Assembly (NCBI GenBank): GCA_024743215.1
Contig: JANSWZ010000001.1
Span: 1,054,001-1,118,000, forward strand
Reading direction: 5' to 3'
Source: Alphaproteobacteria bacterium
GTDB lineage: Bacteria > Pseudomonadota > Alphaproteobacteria > Rhizobiales > GCA-2746425
Length of the DNA stretch: 64,000 nt
Shown here: piece by piece, positions 10,215 through 18,764 of the stretch
How positions within the stretch are numbered: the stretch's first letter is position 1
Layout of the letters: the number at the start of each line of letters is the position of its first letter
Position numbers and translations under genes: made by a program
The notes under the pieces: model-generated
What the model was told of the DNA's origin: nothing
What the model saw: only the letters and a program-made list of their open reading frames with translations
The model's database searches: none

Positions 10215-11329
10215 GACCGGTCTCCGATATGCGGCTGGAACAGTTTGAAGCGGCCTGTAAGGGTTTCACTCAGCAAGATAGCCACAAATACAAAGCCCTG
10301 AAGCACAAGGATAGTTGCATCGGGCAAATCCATACGCCGCTGAATGAGGCCGCTGGAGGCTTCAAACCCAGCGAGCAGGATGCCAACTGGAATAATGGCG
10401 ATCATGTTGTGACGGGCAAGAAAGGCGATCAAAATGCCTGCGTAACCATAGCCGCTTGCCAAAGAGCCATTTGCAGTGCCGTGAACAGCTGCCACTTCCA
10501 TCATGCCAGCAATTCCAGCAAAAGCGCCGGCCGAGGCGCAAAAGCCAACCATCAGAAGCCCGACAGGCAGGCCCTGAACCTGAGCGGCCCTTATATTACC
10601 GCCAACAATACGGGCGGCAAAACCCCATGTTGTGCGTTCAATCAGCACCCACATGGCGATACACGCGATGATGCCGATGGCGAGCCCCCAATGGACATCA
10701 AGCCCGGGAATGTTACCAATGCGGTAAGTTTCCCCCAATGGCGCCGTGGAGGGTTTGTTCAAACTGGCAGGATCACGAAACGGCCCTTCAACCAGATGGT
10801 TCATAAGGGCAATGGCGATGTAAGCCATCAGCAGGCTGGAGATGGTTTCGTTAACGCCTCGTTTGAAACGCATGGCCCCGACAGCACCAATCCAAAGCGC
10901 TCCGGTCAGAGCGCCGCAGAGGAACATTCCGACAATTCCCATGAATCCTGGAAGGCCGGGAAGAAACATACCAAAAGCGCCAGCAGCGACACCGCCCAGT
11001 ACGATAGCACCCTCACCACCAATTACGACCAGACCCAACCTGGCAGGAATTGCCACGCACAACGCTGCCAGCAACAACGGCGCTGTACGCGACAAAGTAT
11101 TGTTCCAGGAAAATGCTGTTCCAAACCCCGCCTTATAGACAAGAGAATAGAACTCAACAGGCGACTTTCCGACGAACAACAAAAAGACAGAGAATGCGGC
11201 CAGCCCTGCCAAAAGCGCACCGAAGGGCAACAGGAAGGCCTCCGCCTTGTGGCCCCAAACCTCCATAACAGAGGAATTGGAACCCTTGATAGGCGCAGGG
11301 CCTGCCATTGTCTTGGCCGCATCCGTCAT
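10211..11329 (-). CDS. BMP-type ABC transporter permease 1
   Basis: About 372 residues with many membrane segments; family signatures include RLGLVVIGGEGAIVLGGVAAG, RFKRGVNETISSLLMAYIA and a C-terminal GYGYAGILIAFLARHN. The start MTDAAKTM has a GGAAG site eight bases upstream; a longer frame would run into the binding-protein gene. It forms the heteromeric membrane domain with the second permease. Usual substrates of this class are nucleosides or purine-like molecules; the linked enzymes suggest a ureido or biuret compound here. Confidence 0.92.
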   Translation of the reverse strand: MTDAAKTMAGPAPIKGSNSSVMEVWGHKAEAFLLPFGALLAGLAAFSVFLLFVGKSPVEFYSLVYKAGFGTAFSWNNTLSRTAPLLLAALCVAIPARLGLVVIGGEGAIVLGGVAAGAFGMFLPGLPGFMGIVGMFLCGALTGALWIGAVGAMRFKRGVNETISSLLMAYIAIALMNHLVEGPFRDPASLNKPSTAPLGETYRIGNIPGLDVHWGLAIGIIACIAMWVLIERTTWGFAARIVGGNIRAAQVQGLPVGLLMVGFCASAGAFAGIAGMMEVAAVHGTANGSLASGYGYAGILIAFLARHNMIAIIPVGILLAGFEASSGLIQRRMDLPDATILVLQGFVFVAILLSETLTGRFKLFQPHIGDRS

Positions 11330-11348
11330 CGTTCTATCTTCCAGATGC

Positions 11349-12473
11349 TCAGGATGCAGAGCCGATGACACCTTCAACAAGGTAGTTCATGCTTTCAAGC
11401 GACACATCTGTTTCCTCGAAAGACTGTCCTGCCTCAGCGATGACATTTCCGGTATTATCTTTCATCGGGCCGTTGATGACGGCAAATCCGCCTTTCATGA
11501 TCGAGGCCTTAGTCGCTTCGAATTGATTGCGGGCAGCATCTGACACGGCTGGGCCCAGAGGGCTCATCTTGATGAAGCCTTCCGCCAGTCCGCCACGGAC
11601 AAAGTTGTCAATGGAGCCACCGGCCAAAACTGATTGAACCATATTGGTGTAGACATTCGCCCAGTTCCACTCTGCACCAGTCAGATACAGATCCGGAGCA
11701 AGCGGGCTTTGGTCAGCATGGTAGCCACATACAAATGCGCCGCGACCGGCTGCGGTTTCCATAACGACTTTTGGGCCGTCGACATGGCAGGTGATCACAT
11801 CCACACCCTGATCTGCCAGGGCGTTGGTTGCTTCAGCCTCTTTCACGGCCATCGACCATTCACCGGTAAATATCACCTGACAGGTGATTTCCGGATCAAC
11901 AGAGCGCGCACCCAGCAGGAAGGAATTGATGTTCAGCATCACTTGCGGAATTGGTTTTGCCGCCACAAACCCGATTTTCTTGGATTTGGTGGCATGACCG
12001 GCAGCGATACCATTCAGATACTGACCCATGCCGATGTATCCGAAATAGGATCCCACATTCTGAGGATGTTTATCAGCACTCCAAAGTCCACCAGCATGCT
12101 GGAAGCGGACGTCCTCATGCTTGGGAGCCACTTCAAGGATATGTGGATCAAAATAACCGAAAGATGTTGGGAAAATCAGCTTTGCACCATCGAAATTGAT
12201 CATGCTCTCCATGGATTTCTGGACGTCTACAGTTTCCGGTACATTCTCTTCTTCAACCAGCGTAACGCCCTCGATGCCTTTGACGGCAGCAGCCCCCTCA
12301 GCATGGGCCTGATTGTAGCCAAAATCATCCTTTGGGCCGACATAGAGGAAGCCGACCGTCAATCCGGCCGCGAAAGCTGAGCCAGGCACTACGCTGCTGA
12401 GCGCAGTTGCCCCTGCCAGACCTGCCATGCCCTTGATAAGGCTGCGACGGGATGTGTGAAACTTGGAACTCAT
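11349..12473 (-). CDS. BMP-family ABC transporter substrate-binding protein
   Basis: About 374 residues. The start MSSKFHTSRRSLIKGMAGL has a clear AGGAG site eight bases upstream, and its SRRSLIKG segment looks like a Tat signal with cleavage after AFA. The mature part has the BMP/Med-family pattern VGFLYVGPKDDFGYNQAHAEG, FGYFDPHILEVAPKHEDVRFQHAGG and NVGSYFGYIGMGQYLNG. It should capture the substrate in the periplasm. It is the first gene of the eight-gene operon and follows a leader with two inverted repeats. Confidence 0.92.
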   Translation of the reverse strand: MSSKFHTSRRSLIKGMAGLAGATALSSVVPGSAFAAGLTVGFLYVGPKDDFGYNQAHAEGAAAVKGIEGVTLVEEENVPETVDVQKSMESMINFDGAKLIFPTSFGYFDPHILEVAPKHEDVRFQHAGGLWSADKHPQNVGSYFGYIGMGQYLNGIAAGHATKSKKIGFVAAKPIPQVMLNINSFLLGARSVDPEITCQVIFTGEWSMAVKEAEATNALADQGVDVITCHVDGPKVVMETAAGRGAFVCGYHADQSPLAPDLYLTGAEWNWANVYTNMVQSVLAGGSIDNFVRGGLAEGFIKMSPLGPAVSDAARNQFEATKASIMKGGFAVINGPMKDNTGNVIAEAGQSFEETDVSLESMNYLVEGVIGSAS

Positions 12474-12508
12474 TTTGATCTCCTGATATTGCGCGAAACT
12501 GCGAGTGA

Positions 12509-12584
12509 TACGACGCTCCCATTCAAACCAAGACGAGCGTCGTACCCGGTTAACAGCAGCCTGCCCCAGTGGCACCGCTGCTGT
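12509..12584 (-). promoter_or_regulatory. Two tandem inverted repeats in the leader/promoter of the biuret-transport operon
   Basis: On the minus strand, in transcript order: ACAGCAGC (12584-12577), a 16-nt spacer, GCTGCTGT (12560-12553); then TACGACGCTC (12544-12535), a 16-nt spacer, GAGCGTCGTA (12518-12509). All arms are perfect and both spacers are 16 nt. They lie 36-111 bases before the binding-protein start. They could be two RNA hairpins in the leader or a pair of protein-binding sites for the divergent LysR regulator. I do not recognise a known riboswitch class. Confidence 0.6.
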
Positions 12585-12645
12585 CTTCTGCTATATTCGC
12601 ATCAAGCCGCTGCAAAAAACGCATCACTAACTCTGAGATTGTTCC

Positions 12646-13548
12646 ATGAAACACCTTACAACCCTCCGATATATTGACGCCATTGCCAGGACCGGATCCA
12701 TTCGGGGAGCCGCCGACTTTCTATCCATCACCTCAACAGCGCTGAATCGTCGCATTCTGGCGCTGGAAGAGGAGTTGGGCGTTCCCATCTTTGAGCGTCT
12801 TCCGCGTGGGGTGCGTTTAAGCAGTGCGGGTGAAATCCTGATCCACCACATTCGCTCTCAATTGTCAGATATGGATCGGGTCAAGTCACAGATTGCAGAT
12901 TTGTCTGGTGTCCGGCGCGGCCATGTATCCATTGCCTGCAGTCAGGCACTCATTCCCTATTTTCTACCAGAGCAGATCAAAGCGTATCGTGACCAGCATC
13001 CAGGAGTAACGTTCGGTGTGCATGTGCGCGACCGGGATGCAGCTGAACAGGCGCTTGCCGACCACACGGCAGATCTTGCTCTGGTGTTTGAACCGATTCG
13101 AATGTCAGACTTTCAAACCATCCTCACGGCGCCGCAGCATATTCACGCGATTATGGGCCCTAACCATGCCTTGGCAGACAAAAAGCAACTGCGTTTGAAG
13201 GAATGCCTGTTACATCCGGTGGCCATGCCAACACGGATTTATGGCGTGCGGCATCTCATTGAAATTGCGCTGATAGATTCGGGAATGTCGATCGATCCGG
13301 TGATAGAATCCGACAATTTCGAGTTTCTGCGCAGTTATGCGATAGCCGAGAACATCCTTTCATTTCAATTGCCCGTTGGCCTTCCGGACAGCAGCGCCGA
13401 ACGGGGCCTTCTAACGAAACTCATCGATCCGCGCGATGTGCCACCGGGTCTTATACATTTCGGACAATTGCGTGGCCGCACCCTTCCGGTGGCAGTTGCC
13501 AAGTTTGCAGATCAAGTGGCGAAGGCCCTGACAGCACGGTTTCTATAG
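12646..13548 (+). CDS. LysR-family transcriptional regulator
   Basis: A 300-residue LysR protein. The N-terminal winged helix is clear: LRYIDAIARTGSIRGAADFLSITSTALNRRI then EEELGVPIFERLPRGVRLSSAGE; residues from about 90 form the effector-binding domain. It is divergent from the biuret-transport operon across 172 bp, the usual arrangement for a LysR regulator and its target, with an inducer probably related to the imported compound. The downstream ABC importer on the same strand is an alternative target. Confidence 0.9.
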   Translation: MKHLTTLRYIDAIARTGSIRGAADFLSITSTALNRRILALEEELGVPIFERLPRGVRLSSAGEILIHHIRSQLSDMDRVKSQIADLSGVRRGHVSIACSQALIPYFLPEQIKAYRDQHPGVTFGVHVRDRDAAEQALADHTADLALVFEPIRMSDFQTILTAPQHIHAIMGPNHALADKKQLRLKECLLHPVAMPTRIYGVRHLIEIALIDSGMSIDPVIESDNFEFLRSYAIAENILSFQLPVGLPDSSAERGLLTKLIDPRDVPPGLIHFGQLRGRTLPVAVAKFADQVAKALTARFL

Positions 13549-13590
13549 CGTCCCGCCTCGCCATTCTAAATTCGATTTACAAGTGAAATC

Positions 13591-13606
13591 GTTTCATATA
13601 TGAAAC
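13591..13606. promoter_or_regulatory. Perfect 16-bp palindrome GTTTCATATATGAAAC, candidate operator
   Basis: The 16 bases read identically on both strands. A second, overlapping TGAAA-TCG-TTTCA inverted repeat lies directly to its left (from 13584). The site is about 50 bases before the ribose-type ABC ATPase gene. The shape resembles TGAAA/TTTCA-type operators of some IclR-family regulators, and an IclR gene closes this same cluster, so it is the natural candidate ligand. Confidence 0.6.
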
Positions 13607-13654
13607 ACCCAGAGCTTCAGTTTGAATGAGGCCTTTGGGGAAAGGGCTGCTTCT

Positions 13655-15217
13655 ATGCAGATCCAGGAGGAACGGCTCAGCGGCATTTCGTTGGGCGAGA
13701 GCAAAATTGCATTGGAACTGAAAGGCATTGGAAAGTCCTTTGCCGACATTTCGGTTCTGCGCGACGTTGACCTGATCATCAATGGTGGAGAAATCCACAC
13801 TTTGATGGGTGAGAACGGCGCCGGAAAATCCACCCTCGTAAAAATCATTAGTGGCGTGAACACGCCCAGCGCCGGTTCCATGACAATCGATGGTGTTCCT
13901 GTGCGCTTTGAGACACCGCGCGATGCGGAATATCAGGGCATTGCCATCATGCATCAGGAACTCAGCCTCATTCCGGAGATGACGGTCGCGGAGAACGTGA
14001 TGCTGGGCCATGAGCCGCTGATTGGCGGTCTCATTGTCGATCGCGCCCGCATGCGGGAAAAGGCCAAGGAAGCCCTCGCACGCTTTGGCTTTACAATCGA
14101 CATTGATACGCCGGTCAAACAATTGCGTGTTGGCGAACAGCAATTGATTGAGATTGCACGCGCTCTGCTGATGGATGCGCGTCTGCTGATCATGGATGAA
14201 CCAACATCTGCCCTCTCGCAGACTGAAGCCGACATTCTGATGGAGGTGATCCGCGATCTGGCTCTGAATGGCGTTGCCGTACTTTACATTTCGCATCGCA
14301 TGGACGAGGTGTTTGAGATATCCGACAGAATTACGGTCCTGCGAGACGGGGACTATCTGGGCACCGTTCTGGCAAGTGACACAACGCCCACAGATGTCAT
14401 TGAACTGATGGTCGGGCGCCGAATTGAAGTTGTTCGCATCGACCGCAAGACCAAGCCTTCCGACGAAAAAGTTTTAGAGGTCGAAAACCTGACGGTCTCA
14501 TCCGGAGCTTCATCTGGTGGGCGACCGATCCTTCAGGATGTGTCGTTCTCGCTTCACAAGGGTGAAATTCTGGGCGTAGGCGGCCTGTTGGGCGCGGGAC
14601 GAACAGAACTGCTGGAAACATTGTTTGGTGCCAGAGACGGCAATCATACCGGCCGTTTGGTTGTTGAAGGCGAAGAGGTAAATCTGCGCAGCCCTGTGGA
14701 TGCAGTTGACCGCGGCCTTGCGCTCATCACTGAGGATCGCAAGGCAACTGGTCTCATCCTCAATCACAGCATTGCCGACAATGTAATTCTGCCTCTCCTG
14801 CCCCGCACCACCCGATTTGGCTTGCGCTCTGAAACGCGCAAGCAGGAAGAGGCGCAGGCTGTCATTGACAAACTGAGTGTTACGGCGCGCGGGCCTGACC
14901 ATACTGTCGGCCAGTTGAGCGGCGGCAATCAGCAGAAAATCGTTCTTGGTAAATGGCTGGCCACGTCGCCCCGCATCTTGCTGCTGGATGAACCAACAAG
15001 GGGCATCGATATCGGTGCAAAAGATGAAATCTACACCCTGATCGGCAAGCTTGCTGACGAAGGTATCTCGATCATTCTGGCCAGTTCGGAAATTCCGGAA
15101 TTTCTGGCCGTCTGTGACCGGGTCATGGTGCTTTGTGAAGGCAGGGTTACCGGAACGCTGGAGAGCGACGAGATGTCCTATGACGGCATCAAGCACCTGG
15201 CGATGCAGTTCTTATGA
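13655..15217 (+). CDS. Sugar ABC transporter ATP-binding protein (ribose/RbsA type, two NBDs)
   Basis: About 520 residues with two nucleotide-binding domains. The first has [24 protein letters not shown] and LLIMDEPTSAL; the second has a degenerate P-loop GLLGAGRTEL, LSGGNQQKIVLGKWL and LLLDEPTRGID. This is the CUT2 pattern of ribose, xylose, galactose and erythritol/inositol importers. The ATG at 13655 is my choice; a TTG at 13622 in frame is also possible. The neighbours are a cognate permease and binding protein, and an IclR regulator. No catabolic enzyme in the cluster reveals the sugar. Confidence 0.92.
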   Translation: MQIQEERLSGISLGESKIALELKGIGKSFADISVLRDVDLIINGGEIHTLMGENGAGKSTLVKIISGVNTPSAGSMTIDGVPVRFETPRDAEYQGIAIMHQELSLIPEMTVAENVMLGHEPLIGGLIVDRARMREKAKEALARFGFTIDIDTPVKQLRVGEQQLIEIARALLMDARLLIMDEPTSALSQTEADILMEVIRDLALNGVAVLYISHRMDEVFEISDRITVLRDGDYLGTVLASDTTPTDVIELMVGRRIEVVRIDRKTKPSDEKVLEVENLTVSSGASSGGRPILQDVSFSLHKGEILGVGGLLGAGRTELLETLFGARDGNHTGRLVVEGEEVNLRSPVDAVDRGLALITEDRKATGLILNHSIADNVILPLLPRTTRFGLRSETRKQEEAQAVIDKLSVTARGPDHTVGQLSGGNQQKIVLGKWLATSPRILLLDEPTRGIDIGAKDEIYTLIGKLADEGISIILASSEIPEFLAVCDRVMVLCEGRVTGTLESDEMSYDGIKHLAMQFL

Positions 15218-15254
15218 GCTGTTCGACTTTGATAGATTAAACAGGAAGACCAAA

Positions 15255-16544
15255 ATGAAAGCGACGCCCCTATCAAAGCCGCAAGGTATGACTGGAAAAA
15301 CAACCACCGTAATTTTTTTGTCTCTCGTTGCCAAAACGAAGCTCTATTGGGGCCTTGCGGCGCTCATCGTCTTCGGCATCTTCACATCACCCCTGTCGTC
15401 CAAAGGCAACAACATATTCATGTCCGTGGGCAATCTGACTGACGTTCTGAGGCAGGTCTCTGTCACCGGCATTGTTGCTGTCGGCATGACGCTGGTTATC
15501 TTCATCGCCGGCATTGATCTGTCTGTTGGATCGATCCTGGCTTTGGGAACAGTCATCTGCGCTATGCTTCTGACCCAGGAGGGCTGGACAGCGGCGAGTT
15601 ATTTTGGCGTTCCCGCAACCGGTGCGGTATTGTTTGTCATCATCTTTGGTGCCGCTGCCTTCTTGAAAAAAAACATTGTCAGCCGGGATCAACCGGCAAG
15701 CCAGAGCAAGGGAATTCGCAATAATATTGTACCGCTGATCATTGCCGTTATCATTGCAACTGCAGCTATGGTTTGGCTTGCCAGTCAGGTTCAGACCAAG
15801 TTTGGCGTGCTGGCAGTTCTTCTGGCAGTGCCCTGTATCGGAGCCGTCATGGGTACGTTGAATGGTTCGCTGATCGTACACGGCCGATTGCAACCGTTTA
15901 TCGTCACGCTGGCCATGATGGTCGGTGCCCTTGGGCTGGCACGCGTTATAGCCGGGCAGGATACGGCGGTCTATCCGGTATACACAGGCAGCAATGCCGC
16001 TGAATCATTTGAGGTTTTGCGCAGCCTGTTTCTGGGAGTGATCCCCGTCCCCGGCCTGTTTTTCCTCGGTGTGTTTGTAATTGCCTATCTGGCGGCGCGT
16101 TTCACGACCTATGGCAGCTATTTGCTGGCCATTGGCGGGAATGAAGAGGCTGCGCGTCTGGCCGGCATCAATGTCGATCGCGCCAAAATCACCACTTACG
16201 CCATTGCGGGCGCATTGTCGGCCTTTGCCGGCATTCTGTATGTCGCGCAATTTCGCCAAGGCAAACCGGATGCGGGCCTTGGTCTGGAACTGGATGCCAT
16301 TGCGGCCGTCGTCATCGGCGGAACCAGTCTCATGGGCGGACGAGGCTCGATCATCGGTACGCTGGTCGGCGTGCTGATTTTCGGCTTCCTCAGCAATATT
16401 CTGCAGCTCAACAATATCGACAGCAATTCACAGCTCATCCTGAAAGGCATGATCATCATCGTTGCGGTGCTGATTCAGGAAGGACGGCTGGAACAGGTCT
16501 CTTTGGTCATCAGGCAAATGCTTAGGCCAAAAAGAAATCTCTAA
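15255..16544 (+). CDS. Sugar ABC transporter permease (ribose/RbsC type)
   Basis: A 429-residue multispanning permease starting at an ATG preceded by AGGAAG. Family signatures are VGMTLVIFIAGIDLSVGSIL near residue 85, a cytoplasmic loop GGNEEAARLAGINVDR, and AIAAVVIGGTSLMGGRGSIIGTL. It is longer than typical RbsC (about 320) because of an insert around residues 130-175 containing an extra charged loop (LKKNIVSRDQPASQ) and membrane segment. It is co-transcribed with the ATPase upstream and the binding protein downstream. Confidence 0.92.
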   Translation: MKATPLSKPQGMTGKTTTVIFLSLVAKTKLYWGLAALIVFGIFTSPLSSKGNNIFMSVGNLTDVLRQVSVTGIVAVGMTLVIFIAGIDLSVGSILALGTVICAMLLTQEGWTAASYFGVPATGAVLFVIIFGAAAFLKKNIVSRDQPASQSKGIRNNIVPLIIAVIIATAAMVWLASQVQTKFGVLAVLLAVPCIGAVMGTLNGSLIVHGRLQPFIVTLAMMVGALGLARVIAGQDTAVYPVYTGSNAAESFEVLRSLFLGVIPVPGLFFLGVFVIAYLAARFTTYGSYLLAIGGNEEAARLAGINVDRAKITTYAIAGALSAFAGILYVAQFRQGKPDAGLGLELDAIAAVVIGGTSLMGGRGSIIGTLVGVLIFGFLSNILQLNNIDSNSQLILKGMIIIVAVLIQEGRLEQVSLVIRQMLRPKRNL

Positions 16545-16587
16545 CCCCGCAAATCTTGGAGGATCACAGGGTTAGAGACATCGCAAA

Positions 16588-16606
16588 GGGGCACATTGGG
16601 TGCCTC
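16588..16606 (+). other. Intercistronic hairpin before the sugar-binding-protein gene
   Basis: GGGGCAC, a five-base loop ATTGG and GTGCCTC form a seven-pair stem with one G-T pair, in the 83-bp gap between permease and binding-protein genes. Stems here commonly stabilise or segment importer mRNAs so that the binding protein is made in excess. No T-run follows, so it is not a standard terminator. Confidence 0.4.
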
Positions 16607-16627
16607 CTCATGACAAGGGAGAATATT

Positions 16628-17596
16628 ATGAACAGAAGGTCTTTTAGCAAGTGGTTTATGGCCGTTGCCTCAACCACGCTTCTGGTAACCACCGCTGGAA
16701 CAGGTGCGCTGCAAGCTGCAGACAAATATGTCATCGGTTTTTCACAGGTCACGACAGTTGAACCATGGCGGGTCCAATTCAACAAGGATTTGCGGGCAGA
16801 AGCAGCCTTGCACGACAATGTTGAATTGCTCATTTCCGACGCCAATGACCGCACGGAAAAGCAGGTTGCTGATGTTGAAAACTTCATCCGTCAGGAAGTC
16901 GATGCACTTCTGATTTCACCAAAAGAAGCTGCTGGCCTCACCGGCGTGGTTGAGCAGGCAACAGATGCCGGTATACCGGTGTTTGTGCTTGACCGTAACG
17001 TCGAGACCGACAAGTTCATCCAGTGGGTTGGCGGCAACAACGCATTAATCGGTGTTGCGGCTGGCAAGTTTGCGCTGGAGGCATTGGGCGGCAAAGGCAA
17101 TGCAAAAGGCAAAATCGTTGAAATCTGGGGTGGTCTTGGCATCACGGCCACATTCGAACGGTCTGAAGGCTTTCATGATGCATTTGAAGGTGAAGAAGGT
17201 GTTGAGTTCCTGCTGGATCAGCAATCCGGCGACTGGAAACAGGACCAGGCCTACGACATCATGTCCACTGCGCTGCGCAATTTCGAGGATATCACCATGG
17301 TCTATGGTCACAATGACCCAATGGCTTATGGCGCATATCTGGCTGCCAAAGATGCCGGACGTGAGAAAGACATCATCTTCATCGGTGTTGATGGCCTTCC
17401 CGATGAAGGCGTGATGTGGGTTCACAAGGGCGAATTGTCAGCAACCTTCCTGTACCCAACTCCGGGTGCGGAAGGTCTGCGTCAGGCGCTGAAGCATCTT
17501 GCCGGCGAGGAAGTTGAAAAATCCGTCGTTCTGGGAACGGAGGCAATCACCTCCGAAAATGCCGAGGAAATCCTCAAACGCAATGGACTGATGTAA
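16628..17596 (+). CDS. Sugar ABC transporter substrate-binding protein
   Basis: About 322 residues. The start MNRRSFSKWFMAVA follows an AGGGAG site; a signal peptide ends near LQAADKY. The mature domain is the type-1 periplasmic binding fold of the ribose/xylose class: IGFSQVTTVEPWRVQF, LLISPKEAAGLTGVVEQA, GIPVFVLDRNV, VYGHNDPMAYGAYLAAKDAG and IFIGVDGLPDEGV. A later in-frame ATG placement is not supported. It is the third structural gene of the importer. The ligand is not identifiable from sequence. Confidence 0.93.
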   Translation: MNRRSFSKWFMAVASTTLLVTTAGTGALQAADKYVIGFSQVTTVEPWRVQFNKDLRAEAALHDNVELLISDANDRTEKQVADVENFIRQEVDALLISPKEAAGLTGVVEQATDAGIPVFVLDRNVETDKFIQWVGGNNALIGVAAGKFALEALGGKGNAKGKIVEIWGGLGITATFERSEGFHDAFEGEEGVEFLLDQQSGDWKQDQAYDIMSTALRNFEDITMVYGHNDPMAYGAYLAAKDAGREKDIIFIGVDGLPDEGVMWVHKGELSATFLYPTPGAEGLRQALKHLAGEEVEKSVVLGTEAITSENAEEILKRNGLM

Positions 17597-17609
17597 TAAG
17601 TAACCGGAT

Positions 17610-17638
17610 GAAAACAGAATAGTGTTTATGCTGTTTTC
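17610..17638 (+). terminator. Weak AT-rich terminator-like stem after the sugar-binding-protein gene
   Basis: GAAAACAG and CTGTTTTC pair around a 13-nt loop just past the stop codon. A second small GC stem (GGCGGC-CCA-GCCGCC, 17653-17667) is followed 11 bases later by CTTTTTC. Either could attenuate readthrough into the IclR gene; neither is strong. Confidence 0.35.
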
Positions 17639-17742
17639 TCTAATGGCGTGGAGGCGGCCCAGCCGCCCCCGCGCCTTTTTCAAAATCTGTTCGAAGGTTC
17701 TCCCAAGAGGTCTTCTGTTCCAGCCAAAGGGCAACAGTCACA

Positions 17743-18549
17743 GTGTCTGACCCGCAATCCAAATTGCAGAAATATTCAGCCCCTGCTCTGGAAAAGGGCC
17801 TGGATATTATCGAGTTTCTGTCACTCACGGATTCCGCTCCCTCCCTTTCGCAGCTTGCGGCTGGCATTGGCCGGTCCAAGAGCGAGATTTTTCGCATGAT
17901 GATCGTGCTGGAAGAGCGGGGCTATATCAGACGGGCACAAGGTGACCAGTTTGTACTCACTGACCGGTTGGGTGTTCTAGGGGCCGAACGTCCGCTCAAC
18001 AACAAGCTTGCAGATCTTGCGACTCCTATCCTGCTGGACCTGTCAGAGAAGACTCGGTATTCGTGCCATCTATCTGTTTTACATGGGAAAAACTTTATTG
18101 TCGTAGCTCATGCGACCCTTGCAAAGAGCTATGGATTATCAGTGCAGATAGGCCACACATCGCCTGTCATGAACACGTCAGCTGGCGCTTGTTTTCTCGC
18201 ATTCCTGCCGCACAAGGAACGTCTTGAATTCATGTCCTATTTTGGTGACCCGGATCATCGCAATCACACGGAATTTGCCGAGGAAATTGAAAAGTGCCAG
18301 CAGGATCATCTGGTGTCCATGCCGAGTCTGGAATCTGATTCAATCTGTGAGTTGTCAGCGCCAGTCCTGCACACCACGCACAAGGGAACCGTTGCGGTCG
18401 TAACCATCCCCTATATGGATACCAGAAAATCAGAAGGTATTCGTCAGGGGATTGCGGACGATCTTCTGGCAGCAACGCGGCTGTTGCGCGACAAAATCAG
18501 CATTACGATGCCCAATCTCGTCCTTCCTGCCCTTGTGCAGTCTTCCTAA
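17743..18549 (+). CDS. IclR-family transcriptional regulator
   Basis: A 268-residue IclR protein starting at GTG. The N-terminal winged helix is seen in ALEKGLDIIEFLSLTDSAPSLSQLAAGIGRSKSEIFRMM, followed by a C-terminal effector domain with CHLSVLHGKNFIVVA and GACFLAFLPHKERLEF. It closes the ribose-type ABC cluster and is the likely local regulator, with the palindrome upstream of the ATPase gene as candidate operator. A decayed copy of part of its effector domain lies near 21.35 kb. Confidence 0.9.
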   Translation: MSDPQSKLQKYSAPALEKGLDIIEFLSLTDSAPSLSQLAAGIGRSKSEIFRMMIVLEERGYIRRAQGDQFVLTDRLGVLGAERPLNNKLADLATPILLDLSEKTRYSCHLSVLHGKNFIVVAHATLAKSYGLSVQIGHTSPVMNTSAGACFLAFLPHKERLEFMSYFGDPDHRNHTEFAEEIEKCQQDHLVSMPSLESDSICELSAPVLHTTHKGTVAVVTIPYMDTRKSEGIRQGIADDLLAATRLLRDKISITMPNLVLPALVQSS

Positions 18550-18764
18550 GTGCGGGATCCATCAGTTAAGTGGTGTCTTTTCATACTGTGTTGAATGAAC
18601 AGAATCTGACAATTATCGACATGGTCTTTTCTGTCTTAAAATTATCATTTTTCAAATAGATTGCGCCACCCATCAAGTAAAACTTTCCGCGTGCAACCAC
18701 ACTTTAAACCTCGCTTGCGCATGTTCCTGAAGCGAGCCTGTATTGTCATGAACTTAAAAACAGA

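Noticed and set aside
10229-11368. 379-codon plus-strand ORF
   Set aside because: Antisense shadow of an ABC permease gene; composition rich in Gln, His and Cys as expected for the reverse frame of a hydrophobic protein.
12509-12584. Guanidine-II (mini-ykkC) or purine/xanthine riboswitch
   Set aside because: Two tandem hairpins are present, but the ACGR loops of guanidine-II and the conserved junctions of the other classes are not visible.
17653-17667. GGCGGC-CCA-GCCGCC as a main terminator before iclR
   Set aside because: Three-base loop and a T-run displaced by 11 bases make it weak; mentioned only with the other stem.
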